From Inonotus obliquus (Eukaryota; Basidiomycota; Agaricomycetes; Hymenochaetales; Hymenochaetaceae): DNA of 64,000 nt. Below, in pieces: positions 36,411 through 48,913 of the stretch. The position numbers were made by a program, and so were the translations under genes. The notes beneath the pieces were generated by a model. The model did not search any database and was not told the origin of the DNA. It saw only the letters and a program-made list of their open reading frames with translations. The DNA is taken from positions 2,790,001 through 2,854,000 of the forward strand of contig JAJHTX010000001.1 in NCBI GenBank assembly GCA_032164295.1, written 5' to 3'. Each line of letters begins with the position of its first letter. The first letter of the stretch is position 1.

Positions 36411-37140
36411 ATGCATTACTTTTCGCAGGCTTTTACTTACAGGTAGGTCTCTTCGCAGCTGCTTTAGTGGCGATAGACGTCCTAACCAGGAACTTCTGCT
36501 TCTCCAGCCATCCATGGACGCACGTAGTGATCGGTACGTTACTCTCCCTCTTCGTGTACTGGTGTCTGTTGTTCTGACGCAACGGCTCGTAGGGATGTGG
36601 CGGAAGTATCCCAATCCTCATTGTTCGCATGTGCTCAGTGTCGACGTTATTGATCGCTCCGTTGACCCGGAGACCGGCATCGTTCGCACGGAACGAATCT
36701 TAGGTTGCAAGCAGAAGACACCGGTATGGGTCTTGAAGGTGAGTATGCCCCTTGCAATACAGTTGATTTTATTGTCTCTGAGTCTTGCTTTGAAGCTTTT
36801 CGGCGGCTCAGAGGATGCTTTCGTTCGGGAGGTGTCCTTCGTAGATCCAGCTACCCAGACGTGCACGATCACTTCTGTCAATCTTTCGTTATCACAGTTT
36901 GCGACGTGCTATGAACAAATTCGGTACATTCCTTCGCCCGACCATCCCCGGGACCAAACAGTCTTCTCTCAGACGGCAGAGATTCAAGCACGGATGGCGT
37001 TATGGAGAAATGCTTCGGACCGACTGGAGAGATGGTTGGCGGAACGTTTCGAGCAGAACGCTCAGAAGGGGAAAATTGGATTCTCAGACGTCCTGAGGAC
37101 TCTCTGGGAAAGCAAGGACCAGCAAGTTGCTACGCAGTGA
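36411..37140 (+). CDS. PRELI/MSF1-domain protein, UPS2/UPS3 type
   Basis: This is a lipid-transfer protein of the mitochondrial intermembrane space, of the Ups2/Slowmo branch, which moves phosphatidylserine between the membranes. Four exons start MHYFSQAFTY (36411), join to SHPWTHVVIG and continue MWRKYPNPHCSHVLSVDVID. Then come GIVRTERILGCKQKTPVWVL, LFGGSEDAFVREVSFVDP, VNLSLSQFATCYEQIRYIPS and EQNAQKGKIGFSDVLRTLW. The lack of the Ups1-type RNLDH block, and the presence of KQ.PVW with FGG, place it with Ups2/3. An intron of exactly 57 nt (36739-36795) has no stop codon. If retained it would insert a hydrophobic stretch (PLAIQLILLSLSLALK) in the middle of the domain. A UPS1-type relative lies at 57995. 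Confidence 0.88.
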
Positions 37141-37651
37141 CTGGCTTATTTTATCGTTTCCTTTTCTTTGGGATCACTCTAAAATGGCCAAGGGCGGTAG
37201 ACATTTGCCCGAGGTCCCCACTTATTAGCTTCTGCACCATGGCACGTTGCGTATAAACTGTAGAGATTACATTACACATCGTATATTCTATCATTTGTAT
37301 CAATCACAACAAGGATGGGCCTTTTCGATTTCTGCATTTTCGCGATGTGAAGACGCTCCGAATGGGTGGATGACCTAAGTCTTATGTCAACGTATTGAAT
37401 TGGCTAAAATTACCCACGCCCCAACGAATTTCTATCTGCGTGATGATGAAGAGTCGTGCTTCGTGTACGTGTAGAGGAAGATCCTGGGCTTGCATTCAAC
37501 CGAGTAATTGGCCCCGGGAACTCTGCTCGTTGGTACTTTCCTCTTCTGCAGGGTCCGCTAGGCGTGTTCCCGCCGTGGTGAAATACTTTTCTCGACAGAA
37601 CTTCGAGTCAGCATAATACCTTACATCTCATCTCGCTATTGGCTTCTTGTC
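37141..37651. other. Intergenic, UPS2 3' flank and TFC3 upstream
   Basis: This holds the UPS2 3' untranslated region and the TFC3 promoter. Open frames here (for example 37395-37616) have no family features and are not called. Confidence 0.5.
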
Positions 37652-40600
37652 ATGGACGAACTAGTACGACATTGCCTTCAAGCGCTTGCCTTTGACGGAG
37701 ATTTGGGTACGTGATAATGCATCCAAGTAATCTATTATCGTATATATATGCGTCCAGCACTCTATTCAACTAAGCCGCTCCAGTGTTCGATTCCTGCTGA
37801 AACCATTCACCGCTTTTCACTTAATTCTGTTCTAATCTGTCCAACCCGTCTTTTCTCTGGATGAGCATATTGACTGAACATCATACCTTCAGGGTGTAAT
37901 GTTTCCCGACTCCGCGACTTTGTCAGCGAATATCATTCGTCTCGTGCTTCTATGCGACAAAATCTAGACGATGCTTATTACGCCTTCGTATGGTCGATCG
38001 TTGCCCAGCATCCCTCAGTTCGCGTTGGAGTGTTGCCCGACGGTCAAATCACGGATGTATACATCCCTCCTCAGCCGCGGGTTTCTAAAAGGGACAAAGC
38101 CGGAAAGGATGACGTTCAGAAGGACGACTCGGATCCACCAGCTGCAACTCTCAACCTCATCCCGAATGCAAGTCATTACTCTTTGGATGAACTTGTCCAA
38201 CTCTATGGTGATAGGCTGCGAATCGCCGTGGACTCTGAAACCTGCTTTGTAGCTTTAACTGGTTCGCATGCGAGGGTAGGGCACAGTTCATCTTGCAACA
38301 AATCGTTAGGCTGACCTTATCGATAGCCCGCCAAACTGAGTGCATGGGTATATGCCTCGCTACAGATCATCGCTCGCTCCCGCGAATCTGGCATCAGTAT
38401 CCTTGACCTCAGCAGGATGACAGGCTATGATTCAAAGGCCTGCTTCTACGTTGTGAAGACTTTGGCGGACTTCGACCTTGTGTAAGTTGCTCTTCTTTCA
38501 GGGTGTGATCACGTACATTCATCGGGTTCGAATGCAGCGTAAAGCTCAGGCAAGGCGGGAATAGCCAGAACTTTTGTGTGCACAAATTTTTCTTTGAAAG
38601 GAGCGCGACGTGGATAAAAATTCGCGGAGAGGATATCCGTACCGATGGAGAATCTGCGAAGAACCTGCGCAACGGAGGAGAAGCAATTGGAATGGTCGCT
38701 GAATGGCCCGGACTCCCTCAGTTTGGCCCCATCGATTATCGCCATTTATCGAGTCTCGACATCCTGCGTTCTCGTCTTTCGAAGCTTCTCAGCCATTCTC
38801 CTGACTGTATTCAGCCCTACACCAACATTTCTGCAAGAATAGTGAGCCAGGTCTTTCCAAAATACCCTAATAAGATTATCATTAAATATAATGAAGGGTT
38901 ACCAACCCCGTTCTAAAACGGACAGACGATTCTTCATCACACGACTCAATGAGCTCATACGAGAGGGAACCATCGAGAAATTTTACATGCCCAGCTTGAA
39001 TCCCGATACAACTCAGAATAGACAACTTTTCTTGCGCCTCGCCCCTCCTTCAAGTACTCAGCGACCACATGTCGCCGGAAGTGCGGAAGAAATAGCCGTT
39101 GATGATGAAATGGTGGATAACCTCGTAACTGAAGGTTGGTAGGGGAAGTCAATCAGATAACCTGACTAATGGCTTCTGTGAGCAGATGGAATTGACCACG
39201 GCCATGTGAAATCAACTATAACTCTTCAAAGGCAGATTGTTGAACTGCTTCGGGATTCTTCCAGTACCGGTGTCACTCTAAATGTGCGCTTTTATCGCGC
39301 CATGCCACCGTCTTCAATTAACTCTCATCTAGGAATTGAGTAGCCGGCTGGGATCGTACGACAAGAAGACTTTGGATCTTATCACCTCTCGCTTGGAACA
39401 CCCACCACCACCTCGACATTTAGCCGACCTGAGCGTCACTTCTGTCGAGGAGAGGCACGGAAGAGAGCGGCGCAACCGTTATTTCATTTTAGGCGGTTAT
39501 TTGCGGATTGTCGCGTCTGAAGGGATCCAGCAGCCATCAAGCTTGTACAACTCTGGCGATTTGATGAAAGCCGGGGGCTTCATGGAGGTCAGACCCAGCG
39601 ATTTCTACGACACTAGTGATGCTTTTCAAGCATTCTATGGGAAGTGGAGTGGAGTTCGCGCTAGGGGATTCAGCGCACCCAGTAACGAGAAAGGCGGGAA
39701 AGCCCCAAAGAAATCGAGAGGGGGGAAAGCGAATAGTGCACCGGCTCCGGAAGCTGTACAGAAGAAGAGGACAAATCCTATTTTACCGGATGGCACAAGA
39801 AAAAGAGGCCGGCCAAGAAAGAACCCCGAAGGTGCTGAAGGGCGTCCCAAGAAAAGAGCGAGGAATATATCAGAAGGCGTCGTTTCAAACGAAGTGGCCA
39901 TTTCAGAAAAAACTATCGCAGCTCATGCAACAGGATTCGTGGACACGGAGAGAAAGAGTGACAAGGTCATGCCTGCGAACGCTCGACCAGAGTTGGTGAG
40001 TGGAGTAGTCCAGATCTATTATATCGGCCTTGAGCTTACCAGGACCAGGAGGCTCCAAAACGAAAGAGAGGTCGCCCACCGGGGAAGAAAAAGAAGGACG
40101 CACGATCTATGATCGAATCTGCAAATAATGCCAATGACTCGACATTCGAAAACACAGCCCAACAGGCCTTGCATTCGACAGATTCTCTATCTATTCAGAG
40201 AAGTCAAGCCATCGACGATCGTGTTTTGCCCATTGCAGACTCTCACACCCCGTCTGACGACAACGGAGCTTTGCCAATCATGAACGACGCTTTTGGGAAC
40301 GGCGTACCATATAACAGTGTCTCACTAGGAGCCAATTTGGCGGAGCTTGCAACACCTTCATTTCTTGGAGATGCTACAGTGACGTGTTCCCCAGTGCCGC
40401 TGGAACCAGCTCCTGCGCCATACACGATGCCTCAAGCGATGCTTCCCATCGAACCTGATGATGAAATGACATGTGCAGCTTCATCAAACCAGATGAACGA
40501 GTCCTTCCCATTACAATTTCCTGTGTTAAGCGCGGAAGGGAATGTGGTAGCGTAAGTAAATATTGTTTCGCTGTTCTGGAATGGAATGAACAACATATCG

Positions 40601-43600
40601 CATTTTTCTAATCCTGCTAGTTCGACGACAGTTGATACGGTAGTGCCTGAAGGTACTTCCGAATCGGTGGAGAAGGGAGGCTCGAATTCAGACAGAGGGG
40701 CTGACATTATGCAGCCAAGTTTGCCAGAGCAGGCTCCCGGTAATGCGTCTACGACGAATGAAAGAGGCCCGGATGACGGCAGTTCAGCGACGTCGCCTAG
40801 CAAGACGAGGCGGCCGGGACGACGGGATCCGAAAACTAACTTATCAGCTTTGAGACGGGAGAATGAGCTGGTGCAACTGATTGAGAACGCTGGAGGCATT
40901 GTCAACACATCGACTAGCGAATTCCTCACAAATCACATGGAACACGTAGAAGCAATTGTTAGAGCCGGCGAAGCTACCAGTACTCCAGTCGGTATCAGAG
41001 TCGATCGGCGCACACTAAATTATGCAATGGATAAAATGGAGAAGGACGGTCGAATAAAACTAATCACTACAAACGTTCCAAACATAGCGGGAGGCTATCG
41101 CAGCTGTAGAATCGCTTACCTGCCAGCTATTTCTCAAGAGAAACTGCGGAGCTGGTTGTATATGCAAGGCGTCCGCGAGACAGCTTCACACGCCGTAGAT
41201 GGCTCCACAGGTGATCAAGATAGCCCGCTTGGACTCGCGAAGCAATGGCTTTATTCCAAGGATTCCCGTGAAGCACTTCAAGAGCGATGGCACAGAAACT
41301 TGCTACGAGCAAAGGAACTATTTGTTCATTCCGATGATGTTGTCCGCGAGGCAATGCTCATGGAGAAGCAGACACTATCCCAGCTGTATGGTTATCTGAC
41401 GGGAAAAATAATGCGCGCCCGGGAGTTGCATATACATACCATCGAGCAGCTCGAACGTAAAATTGAATCGCCCTTTGTCATGTCTCTGGACGAACGAATT
41501 ATTAGCATATCGTTCTTTGAAAACGATATCACTCTAGCTGCACACTGCGCTTGTATCCCCGCCGGCGCTTTCGTTGCGGATATAAAGAGTGCCGTTGAAA
41601 GCGAAGGTGGACGAGATAGACTCATCAAGAATGTTCCTGATGAGTGGAAGCAGATATTACAAGTCGGAAAGGCAAAGACCCGCCAGCGCATCCTCGATTT
41701 ACTCGATTTTCTTCATTCCCTGCGGCTGGCTACCCCTTTGAGGCAAGTGGAGCACACCAGCGGTTCTACTACCGTCTCCTTTGAAGCCATGCCTCCTGAT
41801 TGGCAATCAAGAGTGCCGCTCATCTGGCCCGAATATTGGCAGTTTTGCACCACGGCACCAGTGCACCTTTTCGCCCTTAACATGGTTCCCGCCCCTTTTT
41901 GGAAGAATGTGCCGACTTCGTCGCGATCAGATGCCGAGAATTATTGGGCAGAGCTCAAAGCCTCATGCTTGGATAAAGTCTACGCAAAGGAAGTTCTACA
42001 GCAACTGCCGGAAACTAGTCTCGCGAGCGGCGCTTACTCTGGAGAGATGCGTGTTACCAAAGCACTTAGGCGCACGGCTTCCTGGACGGCCGACTACACA
42101 CTTTCCTGGTATCAATGCGAGTATTTAAATCGGTTCGTTAACAAAACAAATGGCAACACTCCCCTTGTTGACTTGGATGCCGAGAAATCTCGCTTGAGAA
42201 TCATTTGCAGCACCATTCATGCTCCGCTGGAAGTTGTACAAAGCTATTTCCAATCGTCTTGCGAACTGTTGCTACGCGAACTTGAAAGAAAGCAACGTCG
42301 AGAGACCGAGTTGGACCTGGAAAAGCAGAAAGCTGATATGAAACTACTATTAGCGCAAAAGAAGGTTGAGGCTGTCAGGAACAGGGAGGCCGCCTGGGAC
42401 GCTATGGTTGTAAAGGTTCACCCGGGATTAGTCAAAGGCGTCGCAGAGGGGCGCCTGCGGAAACTAAAGCAATCGTACGTTCGAGGAAATGTAGTACAGG
42501 ACACGCATCAATGGGAGCTGCAAATCCAAGATGCCATCAAGGCAGCTGAGAAGATGCGTAGTAGTCGAAAACTATTCCCTAATGTTTCTCATGCCGTTCG
42601 TGGACCGATCATTCATTATCATCCCGGAACCGATTTTTCACAATTACCCGCTGCCGCTCAAGGCAAATCTGTCGAATCACTCATCAACATGCAGGAGAAT
42701 GAGAATTTGACTACTGAAGACGGCGGAAGAGAGGACTCTGGCGCGTCGAAAAGTAAGAAGGCTCGGGGTAAGTATTTTCCTGTACTTCATTATGTTTACT
42801 AACAGTTGTGATCAAACACCGCAAGCTCGCAAGGGTAAAGGCAAAGAAGTTACACGCAGGAAGCGATTTCATTGGAATGCTGACTACGACGAGTTGGCCC
42901 GCGATGCTTATGCCATCTTGCATTCCCGATGTCGCACTCATTACCGACTCGAATGGGGTGCTATCAACCAAGTGTTCCCCTCTGTTTCCCCGAATAGTGT
43001 CAGATCAAGGCTATCGGTGCTGAGAGATCAGCCAGGCGCGGCTAAATATATGGAACGATTGGAAAACTGTTGGCATGAACTCTGGGTTAAGAAGCGAGGC
43101 ACACCAGAACTTCCGGATCCCAATCCACGGAACCCCAATGAATTTGACCTCAAAGCTCATGTGCAGTATCTTCGCAAGTACTTGGACAAGAACGCCATGT
43201 ATGTATCCCCTTGCCTTCTTTTTCCGGCGAGTGCCTCATTGTCCAACCGTATTCTAGCCGTGTCGGTGTTTCTACCTTTGACGAGACAGACTATGCAGCT
43301 TTACTCGAGGAACCGAGTGATCTAACATCCATATGGGACCTGGATGAGCAACGACCTGAGCAACCCGACTGGGACTTCCTGTTCAATGCCACAATGGCCG
43401 AGGAAAACCGTGAAAGGCTTCTCTTAGAAAGATCATTCACACTAGAGACCGGCAGCTTTTTAAATGAGAAACCTCAGTCCGACATCGCCTACCTTGCCGA
43501 ATCGGCACTGAAGGTATGTCTGGATATCGTGGACCTATTGCATATACTAATATTTCCCAGATAGTGGCCGGCGCTCCGGAGGAGACATACAATGCTAACG

Positions 43601-45028
43601 ATGCAGCGGGAATGCTTTATGAAGTAGGAAAGGTCGAAATCGAGAGTGCTATTGAGAGTCTGCTTTTGCGAAATGTCTTTTCTAAGCGCGTCAAGGATCC
43701 TAGCAAGGGTTCCCCGGGACGGACTGTCAAGATCTCAGAAATGTATGTCGACTCCGACTATTACTCTTTGAGCGAACTGATCGACGCGATATCTAGGAAC
43801 CAAAATGCCCTCGGGGGACCAATTGCGAAGGATCTGTTTTCAGATGCAGTTCAATTGGAAGAATCCTACGAAATGGCAACAGACGAGTGGCGTGAATGGC
43901 CGTTAACGTCAACAGATGGAGATACAGTTGCATTACTTCAGCTATTCTCTGATCATCAAGTTGAGTTCGACGTAGACACATCTCGCGCACGGGCGGCCCG
44001 AGCCATTATGGAGGGAAACAGTAGGAAAGTTGGTGAGTAGTTTCCCGTTACTATCGATCCTGCAATAATAAACTTTAACTCATAGACGACGACGACATTG
44101 AGCTCAGCTTGAGAGTGAGGATAAGTCATGGTAACCCACAGATCGGGCACCAGTCGACACCATTGGGTGATGAGAACAGCGTGGTGGTGAATGATGTCGC
44201 GGAAGGACATGGAGAGTCGGTTTCAGGCAAGCAAGCTTGCTGCGGTATTCGTTCGGGTGGAGCCGTGGACTGCGTCAAATGCATTGAAGATGCACAAGCA
44301 CTGATAAATGATTGGCCGGAAGACGATCGGAGGATTGCTGACTCTATCCTGCAGCTTGCTGATAGTCGGGAGCAGCAAGGTATCAAGGTTGAAGAGCTGA
44401 ATGTAAGTGATTTAACATCGCTCTCTGCTTTCACCACTGAAACGTGATAACCCCATGTCTTGACAGGCTCTTTTGAACACCAGGGACGAAACAGTCGTTG
44501 GCGTCATTCATCGTTTGCATACCCTTCGAGAGCCTCTCATTTACCTGACTGGTTACAACTCGACAGTTATCGTCTCCGCGAAATATGTTGCTCGTTGGGC
44601 GTTGACACTTCCGGGTGAGAACATGCCCACTACCAGAGTCATGCCAAGACGATGGCTAGACCTAACCGGAAGTCGGGTGAGGATGGTATGGGAAGCCGGT
44701 ATTCGGGCTGTCGTCGGACTCATACACCTCAGACCGGGCATATCCCAGGTACGTCATTGGAAATAGTGTGCCAAGAAACCATCCTGAAGCCGAGTATCAT
44801 GCTTATGTTGCGAAGGCTGAAATGCGTTGGAGACTCAAGGCGGTGTACGACCGGCAGGAAGTTTTGGATTTATTGAATCATCTCCTGTCGAGCGGAACAT
44901 TGAAAGTGTTCTACCGCAGAGCCTGGAGCTCAGATAAGACGATATGTATTGATGTCCTGTCCAAGGAGGAGGAAAAGACAGTATTATGGGCAGTTCGGGA
45001 GGATAGGAGATGGTATCATACATCGTAG
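37652..45028 (+). CDS. TFC3: TFIIIC largest subunit, B-block binding (Tfc3)
   Basis: Tfc3 binds the B box of tRNA genes for RNA polymerase III initiation. The start is MDELVRHCLQALAFDGDLG; after a 186-nt first intron it continues CNVSRLRDFVSEYHSSRA. A winged-helix block follows (WVYASLQIIARSRESGISIL; LSRMTGYDSKACFYVVKTLA) and is the B-block-binding region. Two AT-hooks follow: TRKRGRPRKN near 39800 and PKRKRGRPPGK near 40060. A long central exon (about 40586-42770) carries EKSRLRIICSTIHAPLEVV. A Myb-like region reads RFHWNADYDELARDAYAILH. The last exon ends VREDRRWYHTS at 45028. About fifteen exons are needed. Identity rests on the domain order and the B-block region; minor exon edges are approximate. 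Confidence 0.85.
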
Positions 45029-45839
45029 ATCAGTTCTCACTCGATAAGGTTGCAGGTACAATGTTTCTAATTTGATGCGGCGACAACACTGCTCATGAGT
45101 CTCCAGTGACGGTCGATGAATTGAGGTGGATAGCGAGGAGTTTGCTGTGCCTACAGCAACACAAACTTCGTGATGGGATGTGAGAAGAAACGCTCTGGTG
45201 TGCAGGTCATCTCATTGGAGACCAAATGCCAGTAGCGAATAGCGCTGTTGTGACGAACACTGCCTATGGGAGGGAGCCGGTGGAAAATAAGATTGAGGTA
45301 GAACTGCTATTACATCCGTACATGCGTTTCGTTTTCTCGAGTTCATTATGCGTGCGTAAAGAACGACATAAGATGGAAAAGCTGATGAAAAGAATAAATG
45401 CTTGATGGTGATGATAATTGATACCGGGATTGCCGGAGATGAATGATTTGATAAGCGAGTTGAGCGAGAATGGCAAGGCGATCAATTGTTGTATTTATTT
45501 TTATTATCGTCGTGGAGCCGCAACGATGGAATTAAGTGAGCGTAGCCGTTGGCAAGGTGGCAGTTGTATCTTGTTTTCTCCCGCCATCTAAGTACCCCCT
45601 TCCCTCCTCATCCCTCCATCTTCTTCATCGCCGTCTGCTCATCGGCTGGGCCGTCGCAGCCCTTTGTCTCTTCAGCCTTCTCTTCATCGCTCATCGATTT
45701 CTCGTTGACCGATCCTATTCGCCCTAGAGGCTCAAGCTTTTAACGATCCTTCATTTATTTCATCCATTTTCATCTGTAGCTTTAAAGTCTCATCTTCTAA
45801 CAACTCGCTTTCCAAGTCCTCCTGTACCATTCAGCAAAT
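45029..45839. other. Long intergenic region after TFC3
   Basis: A short frame at about 45107-45184 could encode VTVDELRWIARSLLCLQQHK and looks protein-like, but I can attach it to no gene. The last 300 bases are strongly CT-rich on the plus strand (CCTCCTCATCCCTCCATC) and probably form the promoter and 5' leader of the membrane-protein gene at 45840. Confidence 0.45.
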
Positions 45840-48600
45840 ATGAGATTAAAGCAAGTCTGGACCACCGTTCCTCTTCCCGCAAAGGTCAAGCTCTTCGTGA
45901 GTACATCCACTCTCATCAACTCGGATATCAAATCTTACCATTGCCGCTTGCGATAGTGGGAACGAGTGACGTTCTCGCGCATGACCAAAATCTACTTCCT
46001 TTTCTCCGTACTTCACTGCCTGGTCCAGCTTGTCTTCCAGATCCAAGCTTTCTCCACCAACGCCCGAGCAGCCGAATTCCTTTGGAACCTTGTAACCACG
46101 ACCGGCACCATAGACCCAGGTTTCTCTGTGTTCGAGGACGATGAATTACGGTTCTGCGAGACCGTTCCCGATGGCATTACAACCACGTCGTGCCAGTTGA
46201 TTTGGGCTGCGAGAAACAATGAGGAGGAGGAACTTGTTGAACTTGGCAGTTCATCCGTGGTACCCACGTCGACTTCGTTTTCCGCAACGCCAGAATCTTC
46301 AGTTTTATCGACCAGCGAGTTGAGTGAGCCGACCCCTACTATCCGACTCGTTTCTGAGTCGGGCAGCATCCCTAGCGTCTCAACAACGATCACCGCTGCT
46401 ACTGCTGTGACTAGTTCGGTGGATGTGCAATCGACTGAGTCCCTCCTTTCGGCCATCGCTACCCAATTGGCTACTGGAACGACGTCGCAGCCGGGTGTTC
46501 TGACCACCACACCAGTCTCAGGTTTAGTGGAGGTGAGGTGATCCAAATCCTCTTACATTCGTTTGATCTGACATTTCCTCATTGATAGGAAGGGGAAGAT
46601 GACGACGACGACCTGGAGAGCATCGCATCAGTTGATTCCCTTGATTCCGTTGACTCTATTGACTCTCTCGATTCCGATGATGAGGGACTCGACAGAAGAG
46701 GCCTTGGTTTCAGGATTACTGCAGTTGATGTTAACGGGTCGGCACAAGTGGTTTTGAGTGGCTTTGGTTGGGAGGACGAAGATAGAACTCTGACCAGAAG
46801 ATGCTTGTATTCGTTGAACTGGCCTGTGGAGAAGTGAGTTTTTTTATGTCCTTGTGGTAGTCCTTAAAATCCAATCTCTCTAGGCTTGATAACACAAAGC
46901 GCGAGGATATCACATTTATTGCGTTCCAATTCTGGGTGCTGGGGATGTCTATCGTAGCCGTAAGTTCTGGTGCAGCAGCTGATAAACCCGTTCTGATTTA
47001 TCCTCGAAGATCTTGAACGAGTCAATTCCTCATATGTATGTTTGCAGTTTATTCTGGATGGATGAGGGCTAACAACCAGCAGCATCGCTTCTCTTCTAAC
47101 CCATGTTCTGGCAACGGCCTGGGGAGGTTTCCAAGTGTGGCATACGCAGGATTTCCGGAACAACTTCGTTGAGTTAACGACGAGTGTTTGTGGCTTTAAC
47201 CTCCTTCCTACCTACTGGAAGCCAAGAATGGATGCTGAAATCGCGAGCTTGGTTCTCAACGCTGTGGCCCTCCTTATCTCTGCCTTCTTGTCCTGGAAGC
47301 TGTTCAAGGTGCGGTGGTGGTCTACGTTGTCTAGTACGAGGAGATTTCTGACCTTCGAGTGTACATATAGCTTTTCGGCTGGCAGACTTTCAAACGTGTT
47401 GGAGCTTCCCGGACGATAAACCGCATCTACAAACTTGTCCTGACTCTATCTATCGCGATCCAGTTATCCCTCTTCTTTATTGTTGTGTCGCTTGGGCTTT
47501 GGCTCGATTCGCTCATCAATGGTGTAGTTGGTCGATTGTCAACGAATCCCGAGCTGTTTAAAGGAATATCAATTACTGTGATTGTGGTACGTATAAATGA
47601 GTTTGACGATACCGTTGGTTACTCAAGTCGTCTATCGTAGCTTCTGGTCCCGTGGTTGGCATTGGTAATGATTCGCTCCCCACGCTGATATACGTGTTTC
47701 TCATGAGGATTTTACAGGGATGGATTGCTGTTCGTCGCGAATTGCGAATCCCGATGCTTATCTTCCTAGTCATGTCGGCGGGTTATCTGGCCGGCTGGGG
47801 AGCAATGTTCACGTCTCCTACATTCCGCTGGACGTTCGTGTTGTGGCGTTTCTTTGTAAGACTCGTGCACTGTGATACTTCGTCAAAGTGAACTAATGTC
47901 CTTCAAGATGTTCATGACTTTGGCATCTGTCATACTGACCTTGTTGACGTTGATCATTGGTTTCTTCTGTCGCATCAACTTTGGCAAAGGTCTTCCTCGT
48001 TATCGTAAGTTCTGCTCTACCTTTCTATCCAACAGTAATGTCTGACCAATTTTTCAAGTTAATGCTGAGGAACCGCTGCCCGATAATTTCGATCCAGTTC
48101 ATCCTCAGAGGGATATGTACGATGACGAAGAGAAAGTCGAGTTCCCTTCGGACCGACCTGGTTTGCCAACTTTCTCAGCAGCCTTCGCAAAGGATATGCC
48201 TCCGAGTCAAATGAGATTCAGTCCAGCGCGTGTCGGACCACGGTTCACGAATCCTTCGATCGAGCCTTTTGAAACAGATACATCCACTCGCGGGACAGAC
48301 AATTCCAGCTACCAAGGCACCTACAGTCAACACTCTGCTGATTCAGGATACCAGAGTTACACAACGACGTACTCTCGAGATACTTACTCTCGCGAGACGC
48401 TTTCGGATGGAGCGACACTGACCGATCAACGTCAGCTAGCTCGGCATGTGTCAGTTGGAAGCCAACGAAGCTACTCCAGTTCCAATAGCAACTCAACCAC
48501 ACGAACACACGGTTCCAGGCCTAGCTATGGTTCCTACTCAAACAATGCTCCTTCGGGTCAGCGCAATGATCCTTTCACAAAGCGTTGGATGATTGAGTGA
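45840..48600 (+). CDS. Multi-spanning membrane protein, uncharacterised
   Basis: Exon 1 (45840-45896) gives MRLKQVWTTVPLPAKVKLF; exon 2 starts at 45957 (WERVTFSRM) and leads straight into a membrane segment (IYFLFSVLHCLVQLVFQIQA). A Ser/Thr-rich probable lumenal or external region follows, then an acidic Ser/Asp repeat, then about seven more hydrophobic helices: FQFWVLGMSIVAIL, SLLTHVLATAWGGFQ, SLVLNAVALLISAFLSW, LTLSIAIQLSLFFIVVSLGL, ITVIVLLVPWLALG, LIFLVMSAGYLAGWGAMF and FMTLASVILTLLTLIIGFFC. The cytosolic tail is rich in Ser/Thr/Tyr and ends KRWMIE at 48600. I recall similar proteins in other Agaricomycetes but no function. Between the helices the exons are split by short introns; the exact edges of two are approximate. 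Confidence 0.75.
46621..46690 (+). repeat. Ser/Asp-rich short repeat inside the membrane protein
   Basis: Repeated units of the type (S/V)DSLDS, encoded by GAT-TCC and GAC-TCT in alternation, form an acidic stretch that ends DDEGLDRR. It is the kind of sequence that casein kinase 2 phosphorylates. Synonymous codons differ between units, so the repeat is not a very recent slip. Confidence 0.6.
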
Positions 48601-48913
48601 GGAGGACGTAATGTTTCGATCTGAGACCAACTTACTTTCACCACTTTACATTTCTCTTCACCGTAGACATTCTGTCTTTACTGCCACCGTGTGGCTTTTT
48701 ATTGGCTGCGTTCTGGACAGCCCCCCTTCGTTATCTATAGCTTTTGTGTATGTATCTCTGTGCCAATTGGTCTCCGCGTCTCTCTGCTTGATACAAAAAC
48801 GATAATTGCGTGTATACAGAATATTGCTGCCTAAAGCTACATGACGAACTGACCGAGAGACTTCGCAGGATGAGACTGCACTGTCCGAAAGCAAAAAAAA
48901 GGGGTGTTGCAGT
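48601..48913. other. Convergent intergenic region
   Basis: This holds the 3' flanks of the membrane-protein gene (+) and the MAPKKK gene (-). No gene is seen. Confidence 0.55.
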
